This document shows, piece after piece, positions 1 to 9,525 of a DNA stretch of 64,000 nucleotides (position 1 is the first letter of the stretch; every line of letters starts with the position of its first letter). The DNA is taken from the NCBI GenBank assembly GCA_964204605.1, contig OZ123195.1, forward strand, positions 2,356,001-2,420,000. The letters run 5' to 3'. The notes beneath the pieces are model-generated. The model searched no databases. It had not been told where the DNA came from and saw only the letters and a list, made by a program, of their open reading frames with translations. The stretch comes from UBA961 sp014191195 (GTDB lineage Bacteria; Bacteroidota; Ignavibacteria; Kapaibacteriales; UBA961). A program made the position numbers and the translations under genes.

Positions 1-353
1 TTGTTTCACTTAGATATTGTTCCATGATAAGCACTTTTGTAATTTGTAAATATGAGAAGTAAAACACTTATCGCCAGCTCAAATCTACTCCAACATGGAA
101 CAATCAGAGGTAATTCATTCGAATCTTACCTAGCACTTAGACGCGCACTTATTGCATTTCTAATTCATATATCAGAACAGCAACATGTAAACCTTTACTA
201 CATGTGAAAAGAATTGATATTATGTTCAAACTGTTCATTAATACACAATAATCGTACCGAAATTTTAATCAGTAGAAAAAATAAAAATGATATAGCCTGA
301 TATTATTAAGACAATAAATCAGCTTATCACCTTACACATTTAAGACAATACTT
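1..353. other. non-coding leader before the lysine aminotransferase gene
   Basis: No convincing reading frame is visible in either strand. The stretch holds an interrupted inverted repeat (listed separately) and a small palindrome at 183-205, with arms ACATGTA and TACATGT, that could be an operator or a weak hairpin. The last 100 bases are very AT-rich and probably carry the promoter of the downstream gene, but no clear TAnnTTTG element was recognised. The window edge cuts off whatever lies to the left. Confidence 0.5.
16..104. repeat. interrupted inverted repeat
   Basis: ATTGTTCCATG at 16-26 is a perfect reverse complement of CATGGAACAAT at 94-104. Directly inside the left arm, GATAAGCACTTTT (26-38) imperfectly matches the complement of AAAACACTTATC (61-72). 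The two inner arms are spaced unequally, so this is not a simple terminator. It could be a structured RNA leader, a pair of operators or a decayed mobile-element end. No transposase lies beside it. Confidence 0.4.
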
Positions 354-1700
354 ATGAATATAAAAAAAATAGATTATTCACCCAAATATGTAGTTGAAGC
401 TGATGCAGTTCTTCATGAATTGGGTAAATATATGTTAGCAGATGGTTTTGAAATTGTATATGATATATGTAAAAGTCATGGAGTATATTTACATGATGCT
501 AAAACAGGCAAAGACTATTTAGATTTCTTTACATGTTTTGCATCAAATCCTATTGGATTAAATCATCCAAAAATGACTAACCCAGCGTTTATTGAATATT
601 TAGGAAAGATATCAGTAAATAAACCATCTAATTCTGACTTATACTCTGAAGCTATGGCATCATTTGTTAAAACATTCTTTGCGATAGCCGTTCCTGATTA
701 CTTTATACATAGTTTTTATGTAGAAGGTGGTGCTCTTGCAATAGAAAATGCATTAAAGGTAGCATTTGACTGGAAAGTAAAGAAGAACTTCAGCAAAGGT
801 TATACTATTGAGAAGGGACATAAGATATTGCATTTCAACCAGGCATTTCATGGTAGATCTGGTTATACAATGTCTTTAACAAATACAGATCCAAATAAGA
901 CTGCATTATATCCAAAATTTGATTGGCCAAGGGTGTCTAATCCTTATATCGTATTTCCAATTCAGAAGAATTTGGAAGATCTTATTGAAAGAGAAAATAA
1001 ATCTATTAGAGAAATAAAGCAGGCATTTGTTAATAATCCCGATGATATTGCTGCTATTATAATAGAGCCTATACAAGGAGAAGGAGGAGACAATCATTTT
1101 CGACCAGAGTTTTTGCAACAATTGCGTGAAATAGCAAACGAAGAAGATGCATTATTAATATTTGATGAAGTTCAAACTGGTGTTGGCCTTACAGGAACGA
1201 TGTGGGCTCATGAGCAATTAGGAGTTAAACCAGATATTCTTGCATTTGGAAAGAAAATGCAAGTGTGTGGAATTTTAGCAACTAATCGAGTAGATGAAGT
1301 GCCAGACAATGTATTTAGGGTTTCAAGCAGAATTAATTCTACATGGGGTGGAAGCCTAACAGATATGGTACGTGCTACAAGATATTTAGAGATAATTCAA
1401 GAAGATAATATCTTAGATAATGTTAAGAATACTGGAAATGCTTTGCAATCTCTATTGCATGAATTGCAACAAGAGTTCCCGATGATTATTTCTAATTGTA
1501 GAGGTCGTGGTTTATTTAGTGCATTTGATTTTCCAGATGTACAAACAAGAAAAAAATGCCTTCATAACTGTTTAGATAGAGGGTTGATTATTCTGGCATG
1601 CGGAGAAAAATCTGTTCGATTCAGGCCAGCTTTAACATTGCAGATTAAAGAACTTGAAGAAGGTATGAATATAATTAGAGATTCAATTATCTCGTCATAA
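354..1700 (+). CDS. lat: L-lysine 6-aminotransferase (class III PLP enzyme)
   Basis: The 448-residue protein is a fold-type I, class III PLP-dependent aminotransferase. It most resembles L-lysine 6-transaminase, which moves the epsilon-amino group of lysine to 2-oxoglutarate and yields a semialdehyde that cyclises to piperideine-6-carboxylate. The cofactor-binding DEVQTG motif lies at residues 271-276. The candidate Schiff-base lysine is K300 in AFGKKMQVCG, which matches the lysine-aminotransferase signature rather than the ornithine or GABA aminotransferase pattern. Length is normal for the family. The gene stands alone, followed by a strong hairpin and facing the convergent rseP. Roles in lysine catabolism or alpha-aminoadipate formation are both possible. 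No partner dehydrogenase is present in the window. Confidence 0.88.
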   Translation: MNIKKIDYSPKYVVEADAVLHELGKYMLADGFEIVYDICKSHGVYLHDAKTGKDYLDFFTCFASNPIGLNHPKMTNPAFIEYLGKISVNKPSNSDLYSEAMASFVKTFFAIAVPDYFIHSFYVEGGALAIENALKVAFDWKVKKNFSKGYTIEKGHKILHFNQAFHGRSGYTMSLTNTDPNKTALYPKFDWPRVSNPYIVFPIQKNLEDLIERENKSIREIKQAFVNNPDDIAAIIIEPIQGEGGDNHFRPEFLQQLREIANEEDALLIFDEVQTGVGLTGTMWAHEQLGVKPDILAFGKKMQVCGILATNRVDEVPDNVFRVSSRINSTWGGSLTDMVRATRYLEIIQEDNILDNVKNTGNALQSLLHELQQEFPMIISNCRGRGLFSAFDFPDVQTRKKCLHNCLDRGLIILACGEKSVRFRPALTLQIKELEEGMNIIRDSIISS

Positions 1701-1701
1701 T

Positions 1702-1733
1702 AAAAAAAGCCGCATCATTGATGCGGCTTTTTT
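1702..1733. terminator. bidirectional intrinsic terminator between lat and rseP
   Basis: An 8-bp perfect GC-rich stem (GCCGCATC, 1709-1716; GATGCGGC, 1720-1727) with a 3-nt loop is flanked by an A run on the left and a T run on the right. It can therefore end transcription from both convergent genes. Confidence 0.9.
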
Positions 1734-1740
1734 GTTAGCT

Positions 1741-3126
1741 CTATTTAATTAAATCATTTATGGTAATAAACAAGAATAGAAGGAGTAAAAGGGCGACACC
1801 GATTTGCTGCACTATCATTTTGACTTTGATAGGAACTTCTTTCTTTGTAATTCCTTCGATAATAATAAATACAAGATGCCCACCATCTAATGCAGGAATA
1901 GGCAAGATATTTATAACTGCTATAGAAACAGATAAAGAAGCAATGAGAAGTAAAAAGTCCGCTATGCCTTTTTCTGCTTGTTGTCCGGCAATTTTAGCTA
2001 TTTGAACAGGGCCACCAATACTTTCTCTAAAAGACATTTTTCCTTGAAAAATACTTGAAATAGTTTTGAAGAAAAGGCCAATATTCATATTGGTTTGATC
2101 TAGCCCAACACTTAATGCTTGAACCAATGTATAATCAGAATGTTTTTTGGGGCCAGCATATAATTGTCCGGTTTGAACACCAATTCGCCATCTATTCACA
2201 CTGCCATCATATTTTGGTTTAATTGTATCTTGTTTAACAATATTTCCATGTTTCCAGGAAATTGCTAATGGATTTTCTTTGTTTTTAGTAATTACTGTCA
2301 CAAATTCTTCTGCACTAAAAAAAGCATTTCCATTTAAAGAAAGTAATGTGTCACCAGCTTTAATGCCAACATTTTCTGCTGGCATCATTGATTCCACTGC
2401 CATTGTTACAATTCTTATACCATCTGGAGCGATTCCTAAGCCTTTTTTCTGAGTAATAGCATCTACCAAGGATTTTCCATCAGCTTTAATTGTCTTTTTT
2501 ATATTTTCTGCGGTTTGAACTTCAATAATTCTATCTTCACCCAAATGTTCTAATGTCAAGCCAGATGCAATATCTTCCCAGCTATTGACAGGTTCATTAT
2601 TTATACTGAGAATTTTATCTCCTGCTCTGATTCCAGCTGAATAGCACACAGATCCTGATTGAACATAGGAAACTGTTGTAGTAGCACTTTCATTCTTTCC
2701 TTCTGAAAAAGCTATGCTGGAATAAATGCCAAAAGATAAAATAAAATTGAACAGCACACCAGCACTAATAACTAATGCTTTTTGAAAAGGGTTTTTTGAT
2801 CTAAATTCCCATGGTTTTGGCTCTGAAACTAATTGATCATTATCAAAGCTTTCATCTACCATACCTGATATTTTTACATAACCACCAATGGGAAGTAGGC
2901 AAAGTCTATAATCTGTATTAGCACCACCATCCCAATTTTCTGGTAAATTGCCAAAAGTAAAGCCATTGATTTTATTCCATCCGAAAAGTCTAAATCCCAT
3001 ACCTATAGCAAAAATCTCTGCCCTCATGCCACAAGCTTTTGCAGTTAAAAAGTGCCCTAGTTCATGAATCGTAACTATTATTCCAATAACTTTTACAAAT
3101 TGAACAAAAAGATTAAGTGTTTCCAT
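1741..3126 (-). CDS. rseP: RseP-type site-2 zinc metalloprotease (M50B)
   Basis: This 461-residue membrane protein has the intramembrane zinc site HELGH at residues 21-25 in the first membrane helix and the second metal-ligand motif around residues 405-418 (ILPIPALDGGH). Two PDZ-like regions lie between them, with the typical AGIRAGDKI and GIKAGDTL signatures. Family members cleave single-span anti-sigma factors and leftover signal peptides inside the inner membrane. The last segment is strongly hydrophobic (LLLLLFLF). It is the last gene of a leftward cluster, ends at a shared terminator, and is separated from pfkA by 131 bases. Its natural substrate could be the anti-sigma protein encoded near 28 kb, but that is inference. 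Confidence 0.92.
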   Translation of the reverse strand: METLNLFVQFVKVIGIIVTIHELGHFLTAKACGMRAEIFAIGMGFRLFGWNKINGFTFGNLPENWDGGANTDYRLCLLPIGGYVKISGMVDESFDNDQLVSEPKPWEFRSKNPFQKALVISAGVLFNFILSFGIYSSIAFSEGKNESATTTVSYVQSGSVCYSAGIRAGDKILSINNEPVNSWEDIASGLTLEHLGEDRIIEVQTAENIKKTIKADGKSLVDAITQKKGLGIAPDGIRIVTMAVESMMPAENVGIKAGDTLLSLNGNAFFSAEEFVTVITKNKENPLAISWKHGNIVKQDTIKPKYDGSVNRWRIGVQTGQLYAGPKKHSDYTLVQALSVGLDQTNMNIGLFFKTISSIFQGKMSFRESIGGPVQIAKIAGQQAEKGIADFLLLIASLSVSIAVINILPIPALDGGHLVFIIIEGITKKEVPIKVKMIVQQIGVALLLLLFLFITINDLIK

Positions 3127-3257
3127 GATAAAACTAAAAAATGTATTGTGTTTCTACTTAATGCAGATAAAATGAAAATATATTACAGAGTTATTTGACG
3201 TTGTGAGGGAATGTTGAGTGCAATGTTCATAGAAATTTATCCAAGTAAAAAAGTTCT

Positions 3258-4265
3258 TTATCGTAAAGCCAGAGCTAAGTCAATGATTGCTTCTGGAATA
3301 CCCGGATGACTAGTTTGATTATCATCTGCTGCTATATTAAGAGGAATAACACTTGGCATATGGCCTGTATAATAAGCAGTATAAAAACCACTATCACATT
3401 TATTGAAAGCATCTACAACCATTCGATAAGCAACCCAACTTGCTCTTAATATGTCAGTGACAGCAGCATTGCCCCCTCTTTGAAAATAGCTCATATCAAC
3501 AGTTCTAATTTCATGTCTGATATCTCTTTTTTTAAAAATAGTCTCTAATGTCTCTCTGATTTGCGGCAAATCTTGTTCATAGCCTTCGGCTACAATTATT
3601 CTTGTATCTCGATCTCTTTCATCAACCATTGTTGCAATTTTTTCAAAATCTACATCTTCTCCGGGTGTAATTACATATTCAGCACCAGTGGCTATTCCGG
3701 CATAAAAAGCAAGATAAGCAGATGCTCTTCCCATTGATTTTATTAAATATACTCTTCGATGTGAAGATGCTGTGTCGCGAATCCATTCAAGCATTTCCAG
3801 GCTTTTATCTAGGGCGCTATAAAAACCAATCGATGAGCCATATTCATTACACACATCATTATCTATTGACCCCGGAGCGCATAAAATCTTAGTTTTTATA
3901 TTTTCTGATTGTATTAAACCAAGTATGGCATTTGCGGCTTTAATGCTACCATTGCCACCACAAACAAATAAATAGTCTATTCTATTATCATGTAAATTTC
4001 TAGCTGTCGTTTCTAATAATGAAGAATCAGTTGCTAATTCAGGTACTCGTACAGTACCTAAAATTGTTCCGCCTGCAGAAGTTATACCAGCTACACTTAA
4101 TTTTTCTAGTTTTCTATAATTATTATAAATAAGCCCTTTCCATCCATCCAGTACACCAATTACAGATGTTTCAGGATGAATATTTAATGAAGATCTAACA
4201 ACTGCACGTACAAATGCGTTCATTCCCGAGCAATCGCCACCGCCAGTTAATACTGCAAATTTCAT
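3258..4265 (-). CDS. pfkA: 6-phosphofructokinase, divergent
   Basis: The 335-residue protein follows the PfkA fold. The N-terminal nucleotide loop is GGGDCSGMNA, the fructose-6-phosphate and catalytic loop is PGSIDND, and MGR and QRGG motifs appear in the expected order. The glycine in PGSIDND and the GGNGS loop point to ATP rather than pyrophosphate as phosphoryl donor. GGNGS has Asn where most ATP enzymes have Asp (GGDGS), a position that helps bind Mg-ATP, so activity or donor preference could differ. The enzyme would commit fructose-6-phosphate to glycolysis. pckA, acting in gluconeogenesis, lies elsewhere in the window. The ATG start is followed directly by the conserved KFAVLTGGGD strand. 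Confidence 0.88.
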   Translation of the reverse strand: MKFAVLTGGGDCSGMNAFVRAVVRSSLNIHPETSVIGVLDGWKGLIYNNYRKLEKLSVAGITSAGGTILGTVRVPELATDSSLLETTARNLHDNRIDYLFVCGGNGSIKAANAILGLIQSENIKTKILCAPGSIDNDVCNEYGSSIGFYSALDKSLEMLEWIRDTASSHRRVYLIKSMGRASAYLAFYAGIATGAEYVITPGEDVDFEKIATMVDERDRDTRIIVAEGYEQDLPQIRETLETIFKKRDIRHEIRTVDMSYFQRGGNAAVTDILRASWVAYRMVVDAFNKCDSGFYTAYYTGHMPSVIPLNIAADDNQTSHPGIPEAIIDLALALR

Positions 4266-4304
4266 TGATGAATTCCTTTGTTGTGCTAAATCTATCTAAG
4301 GTTG

Positions 4305-5090
4305 CTACTTACCTAAAAATCTTGGCGAACGTTTTTCGATAAAGGCTTTTACTCCTTCGGCATAATCATAAGATTCGCCTGCTAATTGTTGATATTCAGA
4401 TTCCATGTCTAAAATATCATCTAAACTTGCATCAAGCCCTTTCTGTAATAATAATTTAACATATCCATATGTTTGAGTAGGGCCTTCTGCATATGTTTTT
4501 GCTAAAGCATATAAGCCTTCTTGAAAAGCCTGTGGATGATACACATGATTTACCATTCCAATTCTTAATGCTTCATCAGAAGTAAGTGGTTTATTGAGTG
4601 TTGCAAATTCAAAAGCTTTAGAATAACCCATAATTTTAGTGTAAAAATAATTTGCACCTGAATCTGGGATTAATGCTATTCCTATAAAGGCTTCTACTAA
4701 TTTTGCTGAAGAACTCATTATACGTAAATCGCATGCTAAAGCAAGAGATAATCCAGCTCCAGCCGCTACTCCATTAATGCCAGCTATAACTGGTTTTGGT
4801 AGAGAAGTAATTGCCCTAATAATAGGATTATATCTTCTTTCTAGTGAATCTTTCAAAGAACGTTTGTTATGTCCCGCAGGAGCATCTTTAAGATCCTGTC
4901 CAGAACAAAAAGCTTTGCCATTTCCAGATAAAATAACACATCTGATTTCATCATTTTCATGACAATGCATAAAAGCTTGAAGAAGTTCGTTTGTTAACTC
5001 TTCATTGCAGGCATTATATACTTCTGGTCTATTCAGTGTTATTGTGTATATGCCAGATTCAAAAGAAGTAAGTATTGTATTATAATTCAT
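4305..5090 (-). CDS. enoyl-CoA hydratase/isomerase family protein, PaaG-like
   Basis: This 261-residue crotonase-fold protein has the oxyanion-hole segments FCSGQDLKD and GINGVAAGAGLSLALACD, and it ends in a normal C-terminal helix. The motif IALIPDSGANYF carries the aspartate that marks PaaG-type ring-epoxide isomerases, in place of the second catalytic glutamate of classical hydratases. A role in isomerising 1,2-epoxyphenylacetyl-CoA or unsaturated acyl-CoA is therefore favoured. No other phenylacetate (paa) genes occur in the window, so the substrate is uncertain and the protein may serve fatty or aromatic acid oxidation more generally. It lies 39 bases upstream of pfkA and 26 bases after carA on the same strand. 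Confidence 0.8.
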   Translation of the reverse strand: MNYNTILTSFESGIYTITLNRPEVYNACNEELTNELLQAFMHCHENDEIRCVILSGNGKAFCSGQDLKDAPAGHNKRSLKDSLERRYNPIIRAITSLPKPVIAGINGVAAGAGLSLALACDLRIMSSSAKLVEAFIGIALIPDSGANYFYTKIMGYSKAFEFATLNKPLTSDEALRIGMVNHVYHPQAFQEGLYALAKTYAEGPTQTYGYVKLLLQKGLDASLDDILDMESEYQQLAGESYDYAEGVKAFIEKRSPRFLGK

Positions 5091-5116
5091 ATATAGTAAT
5101 TTCTATAAAATTAGAT

Positions 5117-6256
5117 TTAGCCTAAATATATGTCCATCATAGAGGTAAATTGCTTAAATAAATAGTCTGAGTCATGCGGCCCTGGAGCAGCTTCCGGATG
5201 ATATTGCACTGAAAAAACGGGCAATTCTTTATGGCAAATCCCAGATAAGGTATTATCGTTTAAATTTATATGAGTTGCTTGTAACTGACTAGGTAAACTT
5301 GATACATCAATTGCAAATCCATGGTTTTGAGAACTAATTTCTATGGCATTAGTAAGTAGATTTTTTACAGGGTGATTAGCTCCTCTATGCCCAAAAGTAA
5401 GTTTATATGTTTTTGCGCCAAATGCTAAGCCTAGTAATTGATGACCAAGACATATACCAAAAGTAGGAATACCTTTTTTGACAAGTTCAGAGATTGTAGC
5501 TATTGCATGTTTAGCAGCAGCAGGATCGCCAGGACCATTCGATAGAAAAATTCCATCAGGATTAATCGCTAGAATCTCCTGCGCAGAAGCTGTTGCTGGA
5601 AAAACAGTTATCTGGCATCCATAACTATGTAGTCTTCTTAAAATATTTCTTTTAATACCATAATCTATTGCAGCAACTTTATATGTTTTGGTAGGAGTAG
5701 ATAACGGTTTTTGTATCAGCTGGTCGTCTTGTATTGGTTGATATTGATATGGTGCAGAACACGTAACACCCAAAGTTAAGTCTAAGCCTTCCATAGAAGG
5801 AATATGTTGAGCTCTTTCAACTAATTGGTTTGTATCCGACACCTTGGCAGAGATAATTCCCCTCATAACGCCTTCATTTCTTAAAACTCTTACTAAGCTA
5901 CGGGTATCTATGCCTTCAATACCAATAATATTAAATCTCTCCATCGCATTTTGCAATGATTCTGTGGCTCGCCAATTAGAATATATAGCAGAACATTCTT
6001 TTACGATAATACCTTCTGTTTGAAAAGCATCAGATTCAAAATCATAAGGATTTATTCCATAATTACCAATGTGAGGATATGTAAAAGTCATAATCTGGCC
6101 TTTATAACTAGGGTCAGACATTATTTCTTGATAACCAGTTAAAGCAGTATTAAATACTACTTCACCTTCTGCCTCAGAATCTAAATGGCCAAATCCATAA
6201 CCAGAAAATGTTAATCCATTTTCTAAGGCAAGAATTGCACGGGGTTTTTTATGCAT
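5117..6256 (-). CDS. carA: carbamoyl-phosphate synthase small (glutaminase) subunit
   Basis: The small subunit hydrolyses glutamine and channels ammonia to CarB for carbamoyl phosphate synthesis (pyrimidines and arginine). The N-terminal CarA domain is followed by a class I glutamine amidotransferase domain. The nucleophile cysteine is in FGICLGHQLLG, and the catalytic His-x-Glu is in SVQYHPEAAPGPHD. The frame is open to a TTG at 6292, but the ATG at 6256 (MHKKPRAILALENG) is chosen because it gives about 379 residues, the usual CarA length, and starts just before the conserved first strand. carB is not in the window. The gene is the first of the leftward cluster and diverges from the Omp28-like gene. 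Confidence 0.93.
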   Translation of the reverse strand: MHKKPRAILALENGLTFSGYGFGHLDSEAEGEVVFNTALTGYQEIMSDPSYKGQIMTFTYPHIGNYGINPYDFESDAFQTEGIIVKECSAIYSNWRATESLQNAMERFNIIGIEGIDTRSLVRVLRNEGVMRGIISAKVSDTNQLVERAQHIPSMEGLDLTLGVTCSAPYQYQPIQDDQLIQKPLSTPTKTYKVAAIDYGIKRNILRRLHSYGCQITVFPATASAQEILAINPDGIFLSNGPGDPAAAKHAIATISELVKKGIPTFGICLGHQLLGLAFGAKTYKLTFGHRGANHPVKNLLTNAIEISSQNHGFAIDVSSLPSQLQATHINLNDNTLSGICHKELPVFSVQYHPEAAPGPHDSDYLFKQFTSMMDIYLG

Positions 6257-6568
6257 AATAATTCGAGGTTGCTTGAGGAATATTTTGTTCAAAAATAGGA
6301 AAATTTGATGAAACTTATGTCGTATTAAGGGTATTAGAATGAATAGAATAGTACTGTTGCTATTTCATAAAATAGGTATTAAATTAAAATCCTTATTTAA
6401 CCGAACATACTTAACTAGAATTTTAATAAATGATATTGGTATATAGTTTTATTTAATATATATTTTTAAGTTTTTTTGTTTGCCAATTCATTAATTCTCT
6501 TGTAATTTACAATCCTATTTTTACCGTTTATCTTTGAATTTATATATACACTTTTTTGGAGTAGAACA
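6257..6568. other. divergent intergenic region between carA and the Omp28-like gene
   Basis: About 310 AT-rich bases without a credible gene separate two divergent transcription units, so both promoters should lie here. A TAnnTTTG element is present on the plus side near the right end (listed separately). No riboswitch-like or attenuator structure was recognised on the carA side. Confidence 0.5.
6529..6536 (+). promoter_or_regulatory. Bacteroidota-type -7 promoter element (TATCTTTG)
   Basis: TATCTTTG matches the TAnnTTTG -7 consensus of Bacteroidota primary-sigma promoters and lies 32 bases before the ATG of the Omp28-like gene. A TTG -33 element at the ideal spacing is not evident (the nearest is 26 bases upstream), so this is a tentative call. 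Confidence 0.4.
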
Positions 6569-9448
6569 ATGGTTTCTTTACCACGTTCCTTGCGAGTTTT
6601 AACATACTTCATTGTGATGTTAATAATGAATGCAGGTCTTTTACAAGCGCAAACTAAGCGTAGGGCAGTTATCGAAGAATATACAGGTGCATGGTGCCAA
6701 TATTGTCCTAGCGGTGCGGTAGCATTTGATCAATTATCAAATAATTACACTGAAGAAGAAGTTATCATGTGTGCTGTGCACAATGGTGATGGAATGGCTT
6801 TATCTAATGATGCTGATTTTGCCCAATTCAGAAATGGTTTTCCAAGTGGAGCAATCAATAGAGCTCAATTTGGGATAAGCCCAGGTGCATGGGCAGGTGC
6901 TGTTGCAGGCATTATTGCACAAGATGCATCTGTGGATGTTATGTTAAAGAATATTGTTTTTAATAGCAGTACTCGTAGAGTTACATTTGACTTAGAAGCT
7001 CGTTTTCTTAAGGATGTAACTGGTGAAGTTCGAGTAAATGTGATGGTTATTGAAGATAGTGTTGTAGGGTCTGGTTCAGCTTATGACCAAGTAAATGCCT
7101 TTAATACAACATCTGGGCATCCATTTTTCGGAAAAGGAAATCCTGTTAAAAATTACCCTCACAGACATGTAGTTCGCTTATTCCAAGATGGTTCTTGGGG
7201 TGCAAGTGGAGCAGTTCCAAATAATCCTAAAGCTGGAGCTATTTATAAAAAGAGTTATTCTATCTCAATGAATGCTTCTTGGGTGCCATCAAGAATTTCT
7301 TTAGTAGGTACTGTAAATAAATATAATGCAGATATAGCTCAGCGTGAAATATTGAATGCCGTTCAAGAATCTTTAACTGTTCGTAGTACTAGGGCTACTT
7401 TAGCTGGCGTAGATGCTCCATATTTAACAATTGCAGCAGGTGCAAAGCAAACATATAAAGTTAATGTAACTAATGAAAACAAGGTTAATCTTGATTTTAC
7501 TTTTGCTGTTAATGAAACAAAATCTACAATTCCTTCAGATTGGACAGCAACTGTAGAGCCTGCATCGTTGAATTTAGATCCAGGCGCTTCTGGTGAAATT
7601 ACTATTACAGTAGAAGCACCAAAATCATTTACTCAAGCAGAACTTGCATCTATTACAATAGAAGCTTTGCCTTCAGAAGCTACAAATACAAAGCCTAAAA
7701 TGTCTTATGCAAGTGTTTATGTACTATCAAATAATGCAAAGTCTGCATTAGTATATGGTTATAATGTAAATCAATTCAATGATTATTATAAAGATGCTTT
7801 ACAGTATAATGAAATTGTAGGTTCTGGTTTAGTATCACTTCCAAATAATGCGGATCTATTATCTGCATATAAAGATCAGATGAAAGTATATATTTTCTCT
7901 GTTTTTGGTGGTGCATTATTAAGCGGTCAAATTTATCAAGGTTTTTCAATTGGTGGTAAAACAGAATCCGAGCCATTAGCAAAATCAGTTTCAACTTTAT
8001 TAGCAGCCGGAAAACGTATTTATTTATCAGCTCCGCAATCATTATGGTGGGCTTTTGACAAATCAACTAATTCTGCTGATGGAAAAAATCCTGATGTTAT
8101 AAGCTTCTTTAATACTTTAAAATTAGAGCACACAAAACTTGAACAAAGATATATCCTAAGCGGAAACACAGTGTCTCTAAAAACATATCCAGTTAAAGGA
8201 TTTGATAATGATTCAATTGGCGATCAATTTAATGCGATGGCAAATAATCAAAATTTTGCTTATGTAACATTTTATAATGACATCTTCAAAATTGGTGTAG
8301 GATCTTCTTGCAAGCCAGTTTTATATTCAGATAATGTAAATTCTAATATTGTTGGTGTGCGTTATACATCTCCAGAAGGTGGCAAATTAGTATTTGTTAC
8401 AAGCCCAATTGAATCATATGATAATCAGGTAACACGTCAGAATTTTATTGATAGATCTATTTTTTGGTTGGCTTCTGATGTATTCGAAAAAGTAAAAAAG
8501 CCAGTTTTAACATTAAATCCAGATGTAAAATTTGGGACAGTTGAACTTAAGCAAACTAAAAATATGACAACAGACATCACCAACTCTGGTGATACTGCTT
8601 TAGTTATAATAAGTATGCAAATTTCAGGTTCAAAAAAGGCAGCATTTAAAATTATTGATGCTCCTACATTGCCTTTAACGATTGCTCCAGGACAAAAAGC
8701 AACAATTTCTTTGGCTTTTACTCCGGATTCAAAAATATCTTATATAGCTTCTTTAGATTTCACATCTAATACGAATGGACAAGATAATTCAACTACTGGT
8801 ATAGACTTAGTTGGAGAAGGAATCGAGACAATGCCTGATCCTCCAGTATTTACAGGTATAACAGAGTTAAGTTATGGCATTATTACAGCTAATACCGATA
8901 AAACATTGTCATTAACAAATGCCACAGCAGATGCTGTAACTGTAACTGTAGTTGAAATAACTGGTCCAGATAAAGATGCATTTAAGGCTACTGTAAGCTT
9001 GCCTTATCTTGTTCCAAAAGGACAAAAATTCCAAACAAAGATTTCATTCAATCCTACTCGCTTAGGTGTTCACAGTGCAACAATGAATGTAACTTCTACT
9101 TTGCCAAATAATAAAACGAATGTGTATACAGTTGCTTTATCTGGTACTAAAGAAGAAGTTTCTGGAGTTAAAGAAGATCTTGCATTAACAAGTTCTGTTC
9201 AGATTTCTCCTAATCCAACTTCAGAAAATGCTCATGTTTCATTTAATCTTTTAGAAAGAAATACTATTTCTTTATCTGTTACAGATATAAATGGTACCGT
9301 ATTATATACACTTTCTAATCAAACACTTGATGCTGGCATTCATGCAATTATGATTCCGGTTCAATCTATTGTATCTGGAAGCTATACCGTTACACTACGT
9401 ACACAAAGTGGTGCAATTATTAATACTCCTTTTACAGTAGTACGATAA
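6569..9448 (+). CDS. secreted Omp28-like protein with T9SS sorting domain
   Basis: The 959-residue protein starts with a signal peptide (hydrophobic core near residues 9-25, ending around LLQAQ). A thioredoxin-like Omp28 region follows, with a CxxC pair in WCQYCP (C43, C46). The middle is beta-rich, with immunoglobulin-like and choice-of-anchor-D repeats; DITNSGDTALVI followed by IAPGQKATISLAF is typical. The C-terminus (about 875-959) is a type A T9SS sorting domain with SPNPTSE, a GTVLY strand and a final basic residue. It is probably exported by Sec, moved over the outer membrane by the T9SS and attached to the surface or released. The redox pair suggests disulfide chemistry or redox sensing. 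It is a single-gene unit with a strong terminator. Function beyond surface localisation is unknown. Confidence 0.85.
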   Translation: MVSLPRSLRVLTYFIVMLIMNAGLLQAQTKRRAVIEEYTGAWCQYCPSGAVAFDQLSNNYTEEEVIMCAVHNGDGMALSNDADFAQFRNGFPSGAINRAQFGISPGAWAGAVAGIIAQDASVDVMLKNIVFNSSTRRVTFDLEARFLKDVTGEVRVNVMVIEDSVVGSGSAYDQVNAFNTTSGHPFFGKGNPVKNYPHRHVVRLFQDGSWGASGAVPNNPKAGAIYKKSYSISMNASWVPSRISLVGTVNKYNADIAQREILNAVQESLTVRSTRATLAGVDAPYLTIAAGAKQTYKVNVTNENKVNLDFTFAVNETKSTIPSDWTATVEPASLNLDPGASGEITITVEAPKSFTQAELASITIEALPSEATNTKPKMSYASVYVLSNNAKSALVYGYNVNQFNDYYKDALQYNEIVGSGLVSLPNNADLLSAYKDQMKVYIFSVFGGALLSGQIYQGFSIGGKTESEPLAKSVSTLLAAGKRIYLSAPQSLWWAFDKSTNSADGKNPDVISFFNTLKLEHTKLEQRYILSGNTVSLKTYPVKGFDNDSIGDQFNAMANNQNFAYVTFYNDIFKIGVGSSCKPVLYSDNVNSNIVGVRYTSPEGGKLVFVTSPIESYDNQVTRQNFIDRSIFWLASDVFEKVKKPVLTLNPDVKFGTVELKQTKNMTTDITNSGDTALVIISMQISGSKKAAFKIIDAPTLPLTIAPGQKATISLAFTPDSKISYIASLDFTSNTNGQDNSTTGIDLVGEGIETMPDPPVFTGITELSYGIITANTDKTLSLTNATADAVTVTVVEITGPDKDAFKATVSLPYLVPKGQKFQTKISFNPTRLGVHSATMNVTSTLPNNKTNVYTVALSGTKEEVSGVKEDLALTSSVQISPNPTSENAHVSFNLLERNTISLSVTDINGTVLYTLSNQTLDAGIHAIMIPVQSIVSGSYTVTLRTQSGAIINTPFTVVR

Positions 9449-9461
9449 TATCTAGACGAAT

Positions 9462-9502
9462 AAAAAAAGCGTCTTCAGTTTTACTGAAGACGCTTTTTTT
9501 TT
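9462..9502. terminator. strong bidirectional terminator
   Basis: An 11-bp perfect stem (GCGTCTTCAGT, 9469-9479; ACTGAAGACGC, 9483-9493) with a TTT loop has an A run before it and a run of nine T after it. It serves the Omp28-like gene and probably also the convergent membrane transferase. Confidence 0.93.
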
Positions 9503-9525
9503 GATATTATAAGGATGTCATACGA

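Noticed and set aside
6257..6292. Upstream TTG start for carA
   Set aside because: It would add 12 residues not expected in the family. The ATG at 6256 fits CarA length and the conserved N-terminus. Similar upstream TTG starts were rejected for coaBC (49186), der (52845) and the PMT-like gene (10983).
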